This document shows positions 10,606-19,842 of a stretch of 64,000 nucleotides of DNA, one piece after another; within the stretch, counting starts at the first letter, position 1, and each line of letters starts with the position of its first letter. Made by a program: the position numbers and the translations under genes. Source of the stretch: CAYLHF01 sp964383365 (lineage in GTDB: Bacteria; Bacteroidota; Rhodothermia; Rhodothermales; UBA10348); contig CAYLHF010000005.1 of the NCBI GenBank assembly GCA_964383365.1, forward strand, positions 68,154 to 132,153, given 5' to 3'. Below the pieces are notes generated by a model. The model saw only the letters and a list, made by a program, of their open reading frames with translations, made no database searches and was not told the DNA's origin.

Positions 10606-11262
10606 TCACCCGGTCGTAAAACCGTTGGATTTATGGGACCCGTCGCAGAACGGTTTGTTGGCCGAATCGCCACATCGACACAGTGCTGATTTATTCGCAT
10701 TTCTGGATTCCTCTCCCCGGGCATCCCTAACTACGAAGGAGCCCGACAACAGCACCGGTCCATTCGTGGCCAATCTGATTTCGAGGACCTCTTCCGGCGA
10801 GGCCCCGTCATCAAATCGAACGCCCCCTTTCCCGAGCGTCCCTGCATCTGAGAATCCTGACACATGACTGTTGTCGCAGAACGGGCGATTGCGCGACTGA
10901 CCACAACGGCAGAGCGCCACCCGCGTGTCGTGCAACACCAGTTCGCCATCGCTATCAACGATCCTCACGTTTCCGGAAACGTACACGGGGCCACCTTCGA
11001 CGATGGAGACGATATTGGGACCCAACTCCGAGTCGTCTTCGTCGGCTGCCGGTCCCTCGCATTGAAGCGCCCCGGTCGGACACGCTCCTACGACCTCGAT
11101 CACCGACGCTGCATCGGCATTATCCACCTGTATCCACGGCCTCTTGTCTGGATCGAATACTGCGGGCAAACCATTCACGCATTCGGCGGCGTGAATACAC
11201 CTTTTCGATTGGTAGTGGACGGTTAGCGTCTCGCCTTCGAAGGAATAGGTTTTCTTTTTCAT
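10606..11262 (-). CDS. Fe-S protein with Fer4_19 and two CDGSH domains
   Basis: 218 residues. The N-terminal 70 resemble the divergent 4Fe-4S mono-cluster domain (RCIHAAECVNGLP, VVGACPTGALQCE). Two CDGSH-type 2Fe-2S modules follow: ALCRCGQSRNRPFCDNSH at about 115-132, and ALCRCGDSANKPFCDGSH at about 193-210. The first has Asn in place of Gly but keeps the three Cys and one His that bind the cluster. Such proteins are thought to serve redox or Fe-S roles in the cytosol; no partner is visible. Convergent with the HD gene. Confidence 0.9.
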   Translation of the reverse strand: MKKKTYSFEGETLTVHYQSKRCIHAAECVNGLPAVFDPDKRPWIQVDNADAASVIEVVGACPTGALQCEGPAADEDDSELGPNIVSIVEGGPVYVSGNVRIVDSDGELVLHDTRVALCRCGQSRNRPFCDNSHVSGFSDAGTLGKGGVRFDDGASPEEVLEIRLATNGPVLLSGSFVVRDARGEESRNANKSALCRCGDSANKPFCDGSHKSNGFTTG

Positions 11263-11477
11263 CTCTCAAGATCGGGGGGTTTGTTAAGAGACCAACCACC
11301 GGAGTATCCTATATGTTGCACACCTCGAAATCCCACCAAAATCAATAAGCGGTCGCTATCTTTTCGAAGCGGGTCTGTTATCCCCTGTCCGAGCTCCTGA
11401 CCGTGTATCCAAGACCCGATTAGAGAGGGTGCCGCGAAGCAGTTTCAGGCTCAGGGCCGGTCACCGCGCCGCGAATC

Positions 11478-11577
11478 NNNNNNNNNNNNNNNNNNNNNNN
11501 NNNNNNNNNNNNNNNNNNNNNNNNNNNNNNNNNNNNNNNNNNNNNNNNNNNNNNNNNNNNNNNNNNNNNNNNNNNNN
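11478..11577. other. Assembly gap 1 (100 N) inside a 435-bp intergenic stretch
   Basis: Exactly 100 N. The 55 bases before the gap (11423-11477) repeat exactly after it (11578-11632), so this is probably an unmerged contig overlap and the true DNA is about 155 bp shorter. The surrounding stretch 11263-11697 has no gene I can support: 11263-11420 is unremarkable, and the rest is the 37-bp tandem repeat. Confidence 0.9.
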
Positions 11578-11603
11578 GAGAGGGTGCCGCGAAGCAGTTT
11601 CAG

Positions 11604-11694
11604 GCTCAGGGCCGGTCACCGCGCCGCGAATCCTTCTCACGCTCAGGGCCGGTCACCGCGCCGCGAATCCTTCTCACGCTCAGGGCCGGTCACC
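11604..11694. repeat. 37-bp tandem repeat, about 2.5 copies
   Basis: Units 11604-11640 and 11641-11677 are identical and start GCTCAGGGCCGGTCACC; a partial third unit ends at 11694. The array ends four bases before the stop codon of the tricorn-like gene. The partial unit left of the gap (11449-11477) is probably the same copy as the first unit. No spacers, so not CRISPR. The repeat is the likely cause of the broken assembly. Confidence 0.85.
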
Positions 11695-11697
11695 AGA

Positions 11698-14600
11698 TCA
11701 ATGCCGAGGTGGCCGACGCACACGAACCGGATCTGCCGGTACGGTTTTCTTCTCCATTCCTTTCGTTTTCAGCAACTCCAGGGCGACTTCAACCGCCTTC
11801 TCCAGTTGGGGATCGTGGCCGGCTGCGACCTTTTTTGGATCTTGAAATACCTCAATGTCCGGCGCAACCCCTTCGTTTTCGACGGCCCATTGTCCGTCCG
11901 TGTCGAAGAATCCGAACGACGGAGCTGAAATAAATCCGCCGTCCACAAGTGGGGGCTCTCCTCCCCAGCCAACCAGACCTCCCCAGGTTCTCATTCCAAC
12001 CAGCGGTCCGATTTTCTTTTTACGAAACATGTAGGGAAGCATGTCCCCACCTGATCCTGATTCCTCGTTGATTATCATCACTTTGGGACCCCACATCGCC
12101 GCATTGGGTGCCGTATAGGGCTCGCGATCACCCACACTGTTACTGAAGTAACCCATCAGGTCGCGCGAGAGCAGGTCCACGATGTAGTCGGCAATCGAGC
12201 CACCGTGGTTGAATCGTTCGTCGATAATGGCTCCCTTCTTGTCCTGTTGGGCAAAAAAGTAGCGATTGAAGTTGGCATACCCGCCCGTTCCCGTATTGGG
12301 TAGCCAGACATAGGCGAGTTGTCCGTCTGAGAGCGCGTCCACACTACGCCGGTTTCCTTCAATCCAGTCCCGTTGCCGGAGAGCCGCCTCGCTGGCAACC
12401 GGAATCACGGTGACGATTCGGCTCGTCGACCCATCTGGCGAATCACTCAGTGTCAACGCGATCTGCTTGCCGGCCGTCTGTTCAAAAGCACTGAACGGAT
12501 TCGATGAAGTATCCAGTGTCCGGCCGTTCACCGCGATTACATAGTCCCCTTCGCGCGCATCGATTCCGGGTCCGCTTAGTGGAGCGCGAAGGTCTGGATT
12601 CCAGTTTTCCCCCGAATAGATTTTTTCGATCCGATAACGGCCGGCATCTTCGACGAGGTCTGCGCCAAGCAGACCGACCGGGACGCGATCTACATCTGGA
12701 TAATCGCCACCGCCGGTAAACGAATGACCGATAGACGTTTCTCCCCCCAGAATATCCAGTAGATAGGTCAGATCGCTTCGATGCCGTACATATTCCAGCA
12801 GGGGCCGATACGTCTTCTTCACCCAATCAAAATCGAGACCGTGGACATTATCCACGTAAAAGAAATCGCGCTGGATACGGATGGCCTCCTCGTAAATCTG
12901 TTTCCACTCTGCCTCGGGATCCAGATGCATTTTGAGGTCAGCCAGATTCAGTTTGCCGTCCCCTGGTTTGGGAGCACTTCCCGCGTCGGTAATGAAAAAA
13001 CTGTTCCCTGACTTCGCGTACAGGACTTTTTTTCTGTCTGACGTCAGGACAAATGAATTTACACCCGTGAGAAATTCCTTCGACTCTCTTTCTTTAAGCG
13101 TGTATTTATGGATCGTCGCTCCGCCCGCATGTGGAATGCGCTCTGCATAAAAGATGGTACCCTCTACGCCAGCAGCTACTCGGGAGTAATTCCGCGCGGG
13201 GATGCCCAGGGAAATGATCCGCTGGCCCATGTTGTCGAAGTCGATGGCAACCTCGACATCAGACGTATCTGCTTCATCTTTCCCGTTGTTGTCCGAGCCA
13301 CCGTCCTTGTCGGCAGCAGTTACTTTATCCGGGGTGGCGGGCGTAGTGCCTTCGATCTCCTCATCACTCTCCGGCAGCAGCGGAGACTTTTCCGCGCCGG
13401 ACAAAACGGCCAGATACACACTCCGGTTCAGGGGCCGATCGTATGAACTCATATCGAGCCAACCCACATTCTGAGCAAAATCCGTACTGGCCAGGAAATA
13501 CAGATACTTTCCGCCTGCATCCCATGTCGGAGATATCGCATCCGAAAGACCATCCGTAACCTGTTGTGTCACACCGCTTTCAAGAGAGTAAATATAAACG
13601 GCGTTAAACTGGCTCTTTAACATCCTCACGTAAGCGATCCACTTCGAATCCGGCGACCACGCCGGCGTCAGTCGCCCCGTAGCAAAGCGGGCGTCGTCCA
13701 CTCGCACGGACGTATTCGACTCCAGACTGAATACCCAGAGATTCCTGTCCAGGTCGGTATAACTGATGTTTTTCGAATCAGGCGACCATTCCGCATCATA
13801 AAAAAACGTGGGTTTAGGTACAGGGTGTGAGGTCTGATTGTTGCCGAACTGATCGGAGATAACCAACTGGTATTCTCCTGACGCGTCAGAGAACCAACTG
13901 ATATGTTTGCCGTCCGGTGACCAGGCAGGTACGCGTTCGGCACTCCCCGATGCATGCGTCAGATTTCGTACGTCTCCCTTCTTCGCCGGCACCGTAAAAA
14001 TGTCTCCTCGGGCCTCGAATACGGCGCGCTTCCCGTTGGGAGAAATAGCCTGATTGCCGATCATTTTTGACACATTCTCCCAGTGGGGACGGGCCCACGA
14101 GAAATCGCCCCTCACCGTGATGTCCAATTTTTTTGGTGCGTCGTCCCGACTTGAGAGCGTGTAGAGATAGCCCCCGTTCTCAAATATCAGCGTACCCGCA
14201 CCAGATTCCAGATTCTTGCAATCGAACTCGGAAAAAAACGTCTGCTGGGCAAGTTTTTTTGTCTCCGTGTCGTAAGACCAGATATTCATGGCGAAATCCC
14301 GATCAGACAGGAAATAGATCGTGTCCCCGATCCAGACCGGGTGGTGATCGCCCGATCCGTCCCAGGGGAGTTCCTCGACATCCATTGTCGCGAGGTCGAT
14401 GATTCGAATCGGGTTATTCTGCCCTCCCCGATAGTTCCGAAACTCCGTCTCCCACGGATTCACCATTTCGTATGCCATCTTCGTACCATCCGGCGAATAC
14501 TTCCCGTTAATGACCCGCGGAAGTGGAAGAACGTGTACATCCCCTCCGTCTACGCCGACCGACCAGAATCGGGCATCTCCCTGATACGGCACGCTGGTCC

Positions 14601-14979
14601 TTCCAGAAACAAAATAGACGCTCGACCCATCGTTGGACCAGCCTCTCACCCGGTCGGCAACCGGGTGCCAGGTCAGTCTTCTGGGCTCGCCTCCTTCGAC
14701 GGGAACGACATACACGTCTGTATTTCCGTCGTACTGACCGGAAAAAGCGACCATTCTTCCGTCAGGAGAAAAATGCGGCTCCGTCTCGGCGCCTTCAAAT
14801 GAGGTCAGACGTCGCGCATCGCCTCCATTTCTCCCTGTCAGCCAGATATCATTTGCATAGACAAAGGCGACCTGTGTCTCACTGATTGCTGGATTTCTGA
14901 GCAGACGGGTCTCCTGAGCATTCGATTGGAAGGCTACAAAGAGGAGTCCTGACAGCACGGCTGAGTACGTATATGTCAT
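11698..14979 (-). CDS. Tricorn-like protease, S41 family
   Basis: 1093 residues, secreted. Seen: signal peptide (TYTYSAVLSGLLFVAFQSNA, then QET), two beta-propellers with repeated WSPDG / SPDSKWIAY motifs over about 30-650, an acidic linker rich in D/E/K, a tricorn C1-like helical region (EEAIRIQRDFFYVDNVHGLD), a PDZ domain (GIDAREGDYVIAVNGR), and an S41 protease core with NHGGSIADY and EESGSGGDMLPYMF (nucleophile Ser about 976). The frame is open upstream to 15255, but the signal peptide fixes the start at ATG 14979. Likely role: processive degradation of peptides or surface proteins in the envelope. Divergent from the next gene by about 150 bp. Confidence 0.95.
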   Translation of the reverse strand: MTYTYSAVLSGLLFVAFQSNAQETRLLRNPAISETQVAFVYANDIWLTGRNGGDARRLTSFEGAETEPHFSPDGRMVAFSGQYDGNTDVYVVPVEGGEPRRLTWHPVADRVRGWSNDGSSVYFVSGRTSVPYQGDARFWSVGVDGGDVHVLPLPRVINGKYSPDGTKMAYEMVNPWETEFRNYRGGQNNPIRIIDLATMDVEELPWDGSGDHHPVWIGDTIYFLSDRDFAMNIWSYDTETKKLAQQTFFSEFDCKNLESGAGTLIFENGGYLYTLSSRDDAPKKLDITVRGDFSWARPHWENVSKMIGNQAISPNGKRAVFEARGDIFTVPAKKGDVRNLTHASGSAERVPAWSPDGKHISWFSDASGEYQLVISDQFGNNQTSHPVPKPTFFYDAEWSPDSKNISYTDLDRNLWVFSLESNTSVRVDDARFATGRLTPAWSPDSKWIAYVRMLKSQFNAVYIYSLESGVTQQVTDGLSDAISPTWDAGGKYLYFLASTDFAQNVGWLDMSSYDRPLNRSVYLAVLSGAEKSPLLPESDEEIEGTTPATPDKVTAADKDGGSDNNGKDEADTSDVEVAIDFDNMGQRIISLGIPARNYSRVAAGVEGTIFYAERIPHAGGATIHKYTLKERESKEFLTGVNSFVLTSDRKKVLYAKSGNSFFITDAGSAPKPGDGKLNLADLKMHLDPEAEWKQIYEEAIRIQRDFFYVDNVHGLDFDWVKKTYRPLLEYVRHRSDLTYLLDILGGETSIGHSFTGGGDYPDVDRVPVGLLGADLVEDAGRYRIEKIYSGENWNPDLRAPLSGPGIDAREGDYVIAVNGRTLDTSSNPFSAFEQTAGKQIALTLSDSPDGSTSRIVTVIPVASEAALRQRDWIEGNRRSVDALSDGQLAYVWLPNTGTGGYANFNRYFFAQQDKKGAIIDERFNHGGSIADYIVDLLSRDLMGYFSNSVGDREPYTAPNAAMWGPKVMIINEESGSGGDMLPYMFRKKKIGPLVGMRTWGGLVGWGGEPPLVDGGFISAPSFGFFDTDGQWAVENEGVAPDIEVFQDPKKVAAGHDPQLEKAVEVALELLKTKGMEKKTVPADPVRVRRPPRH

Positions 14980-15132
14980 CGAGTATCTCAATCTGGGGTT
15001 GGTTGATTCGCCGCAACTTACTATCTGAATCCTCGAATTACTATTGTCGAAATTCAGCGTAGCACACGCATCAACTGTCGGATGCTTCGTATACTTGCAG
15101 GCGATGCAGTCGACCAGATCACGAGCGATATC

Positions 15133-15999
15133 ATGGCCAAAACGCGCCTGTATAATGAGAATGAAATCGGATCGATTCTGAAGCGGGCCACCGAACTCTC
15201 GACCAAGAATGAGAGCCAGGCAAACTCCGGTCTTTCCATTGAAGAATTGAAGCAACTCGGTACGGAAGCCGGGCTGGACCCTGCACTCATCGCCGCGGCG
15301 GCACGCGAACTCATGTTACCCGAGTCGCGGGACCGGGACAAGAAATTCTGGGGTGGCCCGCTGTCTTACTCCCGGGAGGTTGTTCTTGAACGAGAACTGG
15401 ACCCCGAGGACTGGGAAGCGATGCTACCGATTATCCGGAGGTACTTCGGTGACGCAGGAGTAGTAGCGACGCGTGGAAAAACCTTCGAATGGACACACAG
15501 TGGTGCTTCCAATGTGAAAGGCCATATTTCTGTCCGAGAAGTTGATGGCCAGAGCATTATGAGCGTATTCTGGAGTGAACCGACGATCGCCTTCCCCTTC
15601 TTCGTCCCGTCATTGGTTTTCTCGATAATAGCCATACCGATCATTTTCGAAGCGTTGGCCCTGACCGGCCCCGTGGGCATCATCGCGTGGCTCGCGACGG
15701 TCTCTACCATTTTTTTTGCCGGCCGATTCGGAGTCTCCACGTTTGCCGACCGCCGAATCGACAATCTCGAAAAGATGATCACGCAGCTGGAAGACATTGT
15801 CATGCCGTCAGACGGTGAGACCGGTGTAAGACAACATCTTGGTGATGAAAGGATATCCGAAACAGTCTTGAGAGATGGTACCGATCAAACGGTCGAGACG
15901 GCTCATTTGCTTACAGACGATCTTGGAGCGAAAGGTAGGGAAGCTACTCCTGACGATGCTGACCCCACTCGAAAGCACCACACGCGACAGAGAACCTGA
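15133..15999 (+). CDS. Two-helix membrane protein of unknown function
   Basis: Not recognised as a named family. From ATG 15133 it has 288 residues: an N-terminal helical module (YNENEIGSILKRATELS, LSIEELKQLGTEAGLDPALI) of a type often placed in front of membrane domains in this group, a middle domain of about 100 residues, two adjacent hydrophobic helices (FFVPSLVFSIIAIPIIFEAL and VGIIAWLATVSTIFFAG), a coiled stretch and a polar tail. An upstream ATG at 15082 is possible. Divergent from the tricorn-like gene, convergent with the lipoprotein hydrolase gene. Confidence 0.7.
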   Translation: MAKTRLYNENEIGSILKRATELSTKNESQANSGLSIEELKQLGTEAGLDPALIAAAARELMLPESRDRDKKFWGGPLSYSREVVLERELDPEDWEAMLPIIRRYFGDAGVVATRGKTFEWTHSGASNVKGHISVREVDGQSIMSVFWSEPTIAFPFFVPSLVFSIIAIPIIFEALALTGPVGIIAWLATVSTIFFAGRFGVSTFADRRIDNLEKMITQLEDIVMPSDGETGVRQHLGDERISETVLRDGTDQTVETAHLLTDDLGAKGREATPDDADPTRKHHTRQRT

Positions 16000-16126
16000 C
16001 GGCCCACTTTTCTCCGGGGTGCCCGTGTACCAACGACCCCGCCAGGTAGTGGAGACACCAGCGTACCCACCGTTTCTGTAAGGTCAGCCGAAAGTGTTTC
16101 TAAGTCGGCATGCGTGAGACCGAATG

Positions 16127-17014
16127 CTAGCGAGCCGACATCATCTTCAGAAACGTCGGTAACCCGTGATAGTGATCGATGTGGTCAGGTGCCGTGTTGC
16201 CTGCGAATCCGAGTATAGAGAGATATCCGGCACTGGTTTCGCTCAACAGTTGCATTCCTCCGGGGCCCCATCGAAGTACGCTCGTCCGGTCTAATCCAGA
16301 TTCCCCAATGAGCCAGGATGCCGTCTCCGTCGTGCTGGCATACGTACCCGGGAAGATCTCAGAATGTGTGATGAGCAATCGTTTCCTTTTCGCCATCGCC
16401 TCCCGGGCAAATGAAAGAAACCCGTCCAGTTTAGTCGTATCCAGCGCGCCCCCATCATAAAGCGTCACTCGATCAGGCACATAATCGGTATGAAGTCCAT
16501 CGAGCAGAATGATCCCGTCCAAACGGTCGAAATCGGATTTGAGGATGGCCCGGACCGCACCGTATCCGGCACTCCACGAAGAGAGAAAGATGCTGCGTAC
16601 GGGGGGTACGTTTTCCTGTATGTCACTCAAGAGGATGCCAAAGACCGATTGGTCCAGGAAAGGGCGTTCATAGCGTGCAGAACCCGCCCCCAGGTTAACC
16701 ACTGCGACAGCCACAGGACGCTCATGCCTCGATACCGCCTCTCGTGCGACGAAAGGAGCACCGTGAAAGTGGATGAGAAGATCTACGGAGTCAGCCCCCG
16801 CCCAGGCGTCGGGTAGAAAGACGTCAACCGGTTTCGCGAGGACTCCGTCGATCTGAATCGATCGGCCCGGAAGCGTCCTTTCATTGATGCGCTCGTGCGT
16901 CCGGATGGTTTCTTCCATCGGAGACGGAAACTGGGCCACCGAATTCGCTGCTTGATTGCCTTCGACCTGACATCCCGATGCCAGAATCACGTAGATCAAC
17001 AGGATATATCGCAT
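16127..17014 (-). CDS. Alpha/beta-hydrolase-like lipoprotein
   Basis: 295 residues with a very short lipoprotein signal (LLIYVILASGC). The fold reads as alpha/beta hydrolase: LLIHFHGAPF (oxyanion region), the nucleophile elbow SSWSAGYG, an Asp in ILLDGLHTDY, and a His in DHIDHYHGLPTF near the end. Substrate unknown; probably a periplasmic or outer-membrane esterase or acyl hydrolase. No partner gene is evident. A single gene flanked by about 70 bp and about 130 bp of noncoding DNA. Confidence 0.75.
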   Translation of the reverse strand: MRYILLIYVILASGCQVEGNQAANSVAQFPSPMEETIRTHERINERTLPGRSIQIDGVLAKPVDVFLPDAWAGADSVDLLIHFHGAPFVAREAVSRHERPVAVAVVNLGAGSARYERPFLDQSVFGILLSDIQENVPPVRSIFLSSWSAGYGAVRAILKSDFDRLDGIILLDGLHTDYVPDRVTLYDGGALDTTKLDGFLSFAREAMAKRKRLLITHSEIFPGTYASTTETASWLIGESGLDRTSVLRWGPGGMQLLSETSAGYLSILGFAGNTAPDHIDHYHGLPTFLKMMSAR

Positions 17015-17087
17015 CTATGCTCGGATCATTTCGGATACGGTGAACGCCATCGGAATATACCCCATTTCGAATAGAGCCGGGTAAAGA

Positions 17088-17810
17088 TCAGGCATCCGCG
17101 AGGCCGATGACCTGCTCCAATCGATCGACAAGAAGCTCCGTCTCGCGCCTCTGCTTCCTCGATATTTTCAGTGTGACCGAGAGGTCGTGGTGCCCCGGAA
17201 GGGCGTCGAGCAGATCCGTTCGTTTTGGATAGATCCGCAAGGAATCTCTGCGAACACCCTTTTTCAGGAACACTTCTTCCAACGCCTGGGTCTCGATCTT
17301 GATAATCTGCGAGTCCTGACGAAACAGACCGATCATCTTACTCTCTATCTCAAGTGTCAGGAATTCGTCCTCCAGACGTACCATCCCCGAGTGCTCGGTC
17401 ATTCCCATGTTCGTGTCGGCGAGTCTAAACGGAATACTATCCATCGACGGCCGGTATCGATCCGCGAGCAGATCCTGAATCTTATCGACGAGACACTCGG
17501 CCTCTTCACGATGGTCGCGCTTAACCTGCAAGACCAGTTTATTACTCGTGCCACCGGGCATCTCCCGAAATACATCCAGCGTGTTCGGATGAAGCACGAT
17601 TTTTGAAGACGTCACTCCCCGTTTGAACGTGAGATCCTGAATCGCACCAAGGGGAATCTGCACACGGACCCGGTCACGATCGGTGAGGATCATATTTTTC
17701 TCCCGATACGTGAAAACCAACTCATTCTCTCGTAAGGCGATGGTACCGTTAACTTCGACGATACCCCGGATCAATTCCGAAGCTGATACTTCAATGGAAA
17801 CTGGAATCAT
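17088..17810 (-). CDS. Protein with two PH-like repeats, unknown function
   Basis: 240 residues, cytosolic, no signal or membrane helix. The protein looks like two copies of one domain of about 110 residues: each half has a short beta-rich stretch (GTIALRENELVFTYREK; GMVRLEDEFLTLEIESK), a basic turn (FKRGVTSSKIVLHP; LKKGVRRDSLRIYP), a pair of strands, and a terminal helix with E/L/D (HREEAECLVDKIQDLL; RRETELLVDRLEQVI). This is the pattern of bacterial PH-like (GRAM/bPH) domains (inference). It overlaps the upstream VOC gene by 4 bp (ATGA), so they are translationally coupled. Confidence 0.75.
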   Translation of the reverse strand: MIPVSIEVSASELIRGIVEVNGTIALRENELVFTYREKNMILTDRDRVRVQIPLGAIQDLTFKRGVTSSKIVLHPNTLDVFREMPGGTSNKLVLQVKRDHREEAECLVDKIQDLLADRYRPSMDSIPFRLADTNMGMTEHSGMVRLEDEFLTLEIESKMIGLFRQDSQIIKIETQALEEVFLKKGVRRDSLRIYPKRTDLLDALPGHHDLSVTLKISRKQRRETELLVDRLEQVIGLADA

Positions 17811-18199
17811 GGAGATGGATCCTCCGGGGCTTTCTCTTCCATGAGCCCGATCAGATTATCATCAGGGTCCCTGACAAAGCCAATCCAAAGCTCGTGGTCG
17901 GGCATCTTTGCTGCCAATTGCGGAGACCGTTCCAGGCAGGCTCCCCTCGACACAATGGCTTCACACACCGTTTCAATATCATCGACCGAAAAGTACAGGA
18001 TTGAGTTACTTCCAACGGACCCGGCTCCCTGAGGCGTACTGAGCATCAGGCGAACGTCGCCGGCGGCGAAGAAGGCCAGATTCTCAGACGGGGCAAATAG
18101 AAACTCCAGTCCGAGTACGTCGCGGTAAAACGGCATCGAAACAGCCACATCTTCCACGGTCAACGCGATCTGACCGATTTGTGATAATCCTTTCTCCAT
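17807..18199 (-). CDS. VOC-family (glyoxalase-like) protein
   Basis: 130 residues with the beta-alpha-beta-beta-beta pattern of vicinal-oxygen-chelate proteins. Seen: IGQIALTVEDVAVSMPFYRD at the N-terminus, LEFLFAPSENLAFFAAGDVRLML, YFSVDDIETVCEAIVSRG, and the closing FVRDPDDNLIGLMEE. The second-module first position has no clear metal His, so metal dependence is uncertain. The substrate cannot be inferred. Confidence 0.88.
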   Translation of the reverse strand: MEKGLSQIGQIALTVEDVAVSMPFYRDVLGLEFLFAPSENLAFFAAGDVRLMLSTPQGAGSVGSNSILYFSVDDIETVCEAIVSRGACLERSPQLAAKMPDHELWIGFVRDPDDNLIGLMEEKAPEDPSP

Positions 18200-18299
18200 G
18201 TATACTGAGATAGTTTACTGCAAACAAAAGAGTAGTCGGTACGTCGACACAGACTACGGGTAGATACCTGAGCGATGAGTGTCAGATTAAATTCATACG

Positions 18300-18917
18300 T
18301 CACGTAGTTCGAGCCACTCCCCAGTAGTTGAATGACGCCGGTTTCCAGCCCGGGATGTAGGTAGATTCGAGTTCGATGATCTCGAATCCACTCTGGCGAA
18401 TCAGATCGGGAATGTCCCGATTGAGTTGACACCCTCCCGCAAACCGACACCAGACAGGATTTATCCGGTCCTGCCATCGACGAACACTGAGATCCGGTGC
18501 CGCGCCGTGTTCACAGAACAAGAGTCGGCCATCCGGTCTCAACACGCGCCGCATCTGCTCGAGAGCCTTGACAGGATCGGGAATAGTGCATAGTGTGTAG
18601 GTCATCACAACGGTATCGATACTCTTGTCATCAAGCGAAATCTCTTCGCCGGGCAGTTCAAGAAAGTCTACATCGAACTGCACCTTCGAAGCTGCTTCTT
18701 TTGCTTTCGCGCGCATCTCTGCGGACGGTTCCAGACCCCACACTTTAGAGATGACCGAAGAATCATAGAACGGCAGGTTCAGTCCTGACCCGATCCCAAT
18801 TTCAAGGACCTCCCCTCTCGCCTGCGGAACGATCTTTTCTCGTTGATACGCCGCTGGTTTAAGACTGCACGCCATGTGTACCAGTTTAGGAAGAATATAT
18901 TTGTCGTAGAGACCCAT
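18300..18917 (-). CDS. Class I SAM-dependent methyltransferase
   Basis: 205 residues, UbiE/METTL7-like. Seen: motif I VLEIGIGSGLNLPFYD at about 36, motif II-like VWGLEPSAEMRAKA, motif IV DTVVMTYTLCTIPD, and RVLRPDGRLLFCEHG after it; the C-terminal part WCRFAGGCQLNRDI resembles the METTL7-type end. Substrate unknown, perhaps a small thiol or lipid. It begins 22 bp after the DUF985 cupin ends, which suggests one transcript. Confidence 0.9.
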   Translation of the reverse strand: MGLYDKYILPKLVHMACSLKPAAYQREKIVPQARGEVLEIGIGSGLNLPFYDSSVISKVWGLEPSAEMRAKAKEAASKVQFDVDFLELPGEEISLDDKSIDTVVMTYTLCTIPDPVKALEQMRRVLRPDGRLLFCEHGAAPDLSVRRWQDRINPVWCRFAGGCQLNRDIPDLIRQSGFEIIELESTYIPGWKPASFNYWGVARTT

Positions 18918-18939
18918 GGTGAATGGTGAATTGTAATGA

Positions 18940-19452
18940 TCAGATCAATGCCTTGATGATCTCCGATCGATCGGGATATTGCTCCATAAGGTCGTCGGCA
19001 TCGCACGAAGTATAGTCACTGAATTCGAAACCCGGCGCCATGGTGGTTCCAAGTAGGGCAAAACGGCCACCGGAGACCAGCCTGCATCCTTGCCACGTCC
19101 CACCGGGGACACGCACCTGTGGACGCTGACCTTCGGCGATATCGGTGCCAATACGTACGATTTCGCTCGTGCCGTCCGGATGGAGTTGAAGCATTTCAAC
19201 AGCATCACCGAGGTAAAAATGATAGATCTCATCCCCTGGCAAGGAGTGAAGGGAGGAATGCTCGTCGAAGGTCAGGAGATAATAAATCGCCGAACTAAGT
19301 CTTCGGTGGTTTCTCCCACTGACGATGCCATCACTCGAAGGTGCAGAGTCTGCTGAACGATATGTCTCCCTATAAAATCCTCCCTCACGGGGCAGAGGTT
19401 CCAGATCCAGCAGGGTTTTGATCGTATCGGCCGTCAGCATGGTGTACGTCAT
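18940..19452 (-). CDS. DUF985 cupin protein, intact copy
   Basis: 170 residues. Seen: LEPLPREGGFYRETYRS at about 17, the cupin metal/substrate strand region FDEHSSLHSLPGDEIYHFYL at 62-81, GDAVEMLQLHPDG, PGGTWQGCRL, and the family end GTTMAPGFEFSDY. Function unproven; family members are cupins of the YML079w type. The start overlaps the stop of the upstream VOC gene by 4 bp (ATGA). A broken paralogue lies at 24232-24496. Confidence 0.92.
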   Translation of the reverse strand: MTYTMLTADTIKTLLDLEPLPREGGFYRETYRSADSAPSSDGIVSGRNHRRLSSAIYYLLTFDEHSSLHSLPGDEIYHFYLGDAVEMLQLHPDGTSEIVRIGTDIAEGQRPQVRVPGGTWQGCRLVSGGRFALLGTTMAPGFEFSDYTSCDADDLMEQYPDRSEIIKALI

Positions 19453-19820
19453 TCGGAGATTCCCCTGTCAGACCACACCGCAAACTCGTTGCCGCTCGGA
19501 TCCGTGAAATGAAAGCGGCGTCCTCCCGGAAAATCGAAAACGGGCTTCACTACGGTCCCGCCGGCCTCTATGACGTTGGAAAGAGTTGACTCCAGATCGC
19601 GACTGTAGAGAACTACGAGAACGCTTCCAGACTCCGTGGTGGCCTTCTTGTCTCCGTAATAAAATCCACCATCGATCCCTACTTCCTTCGAAAAGGAAGC
19701 ATACTCAGGTCCGTAGTCTGTGAACTTCCATCCGAATGCGGAAGAAAAAAAGTCCTTCGAGCCCTGCATGTCCGTGACCGGAAATTCCAGGTAATTGATT
19801 TTTTCGTGTTGGTTCGTCAT
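19449..19820 (-). CDS. VOC-family protein
   Basis: 123 residues. Seen: INYLEFPVTDMQGSKDFFSS opening, FGWKFTDYGPEYASF, VVLYSRDLESTLSNVIEAGG, and the closing FTDPSGNEFAVWSD: the two half-modules of a glyoxalase/bleomycin-resistance fold, with Glu near position 12 and Glu in GNEFAVW as possible metal ligands. Translationally coupled to the DUF985 cupin. Its start is directly behind the remains of a nucleoside hydrolase, whose residual frame runs into it. Confidence 0.9.
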   Translation of the reverse strand: MTNQHEKINYLEFPVTDMQGSKDFFSSAFGWKFTDYGPEYASFSKEVGIDGGFYYGDKKATTESGSVLVVLYSRDLESTLSNVIEAGGTVVKPVFDFPGGRRFHFTDPSGNEFAVWSDRGISE

Positions 19821-19842
19821 GTTCTTGTTGTGTGTATGTCAG

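Noticed and set aside
11423..11632. Duplicated flanks of the N runs as target-site duplications or terminal repeats
   Set aside because: Each pair ends exactly at a 100-N run and three of four are exactly 55 bp; merging them restores a frame. Assembly artefact.
11604..11694. 37-bp repeats as a CRISPR array
   Set aside because: Units are directly adjacent with no spacers, and no cas gene is present.
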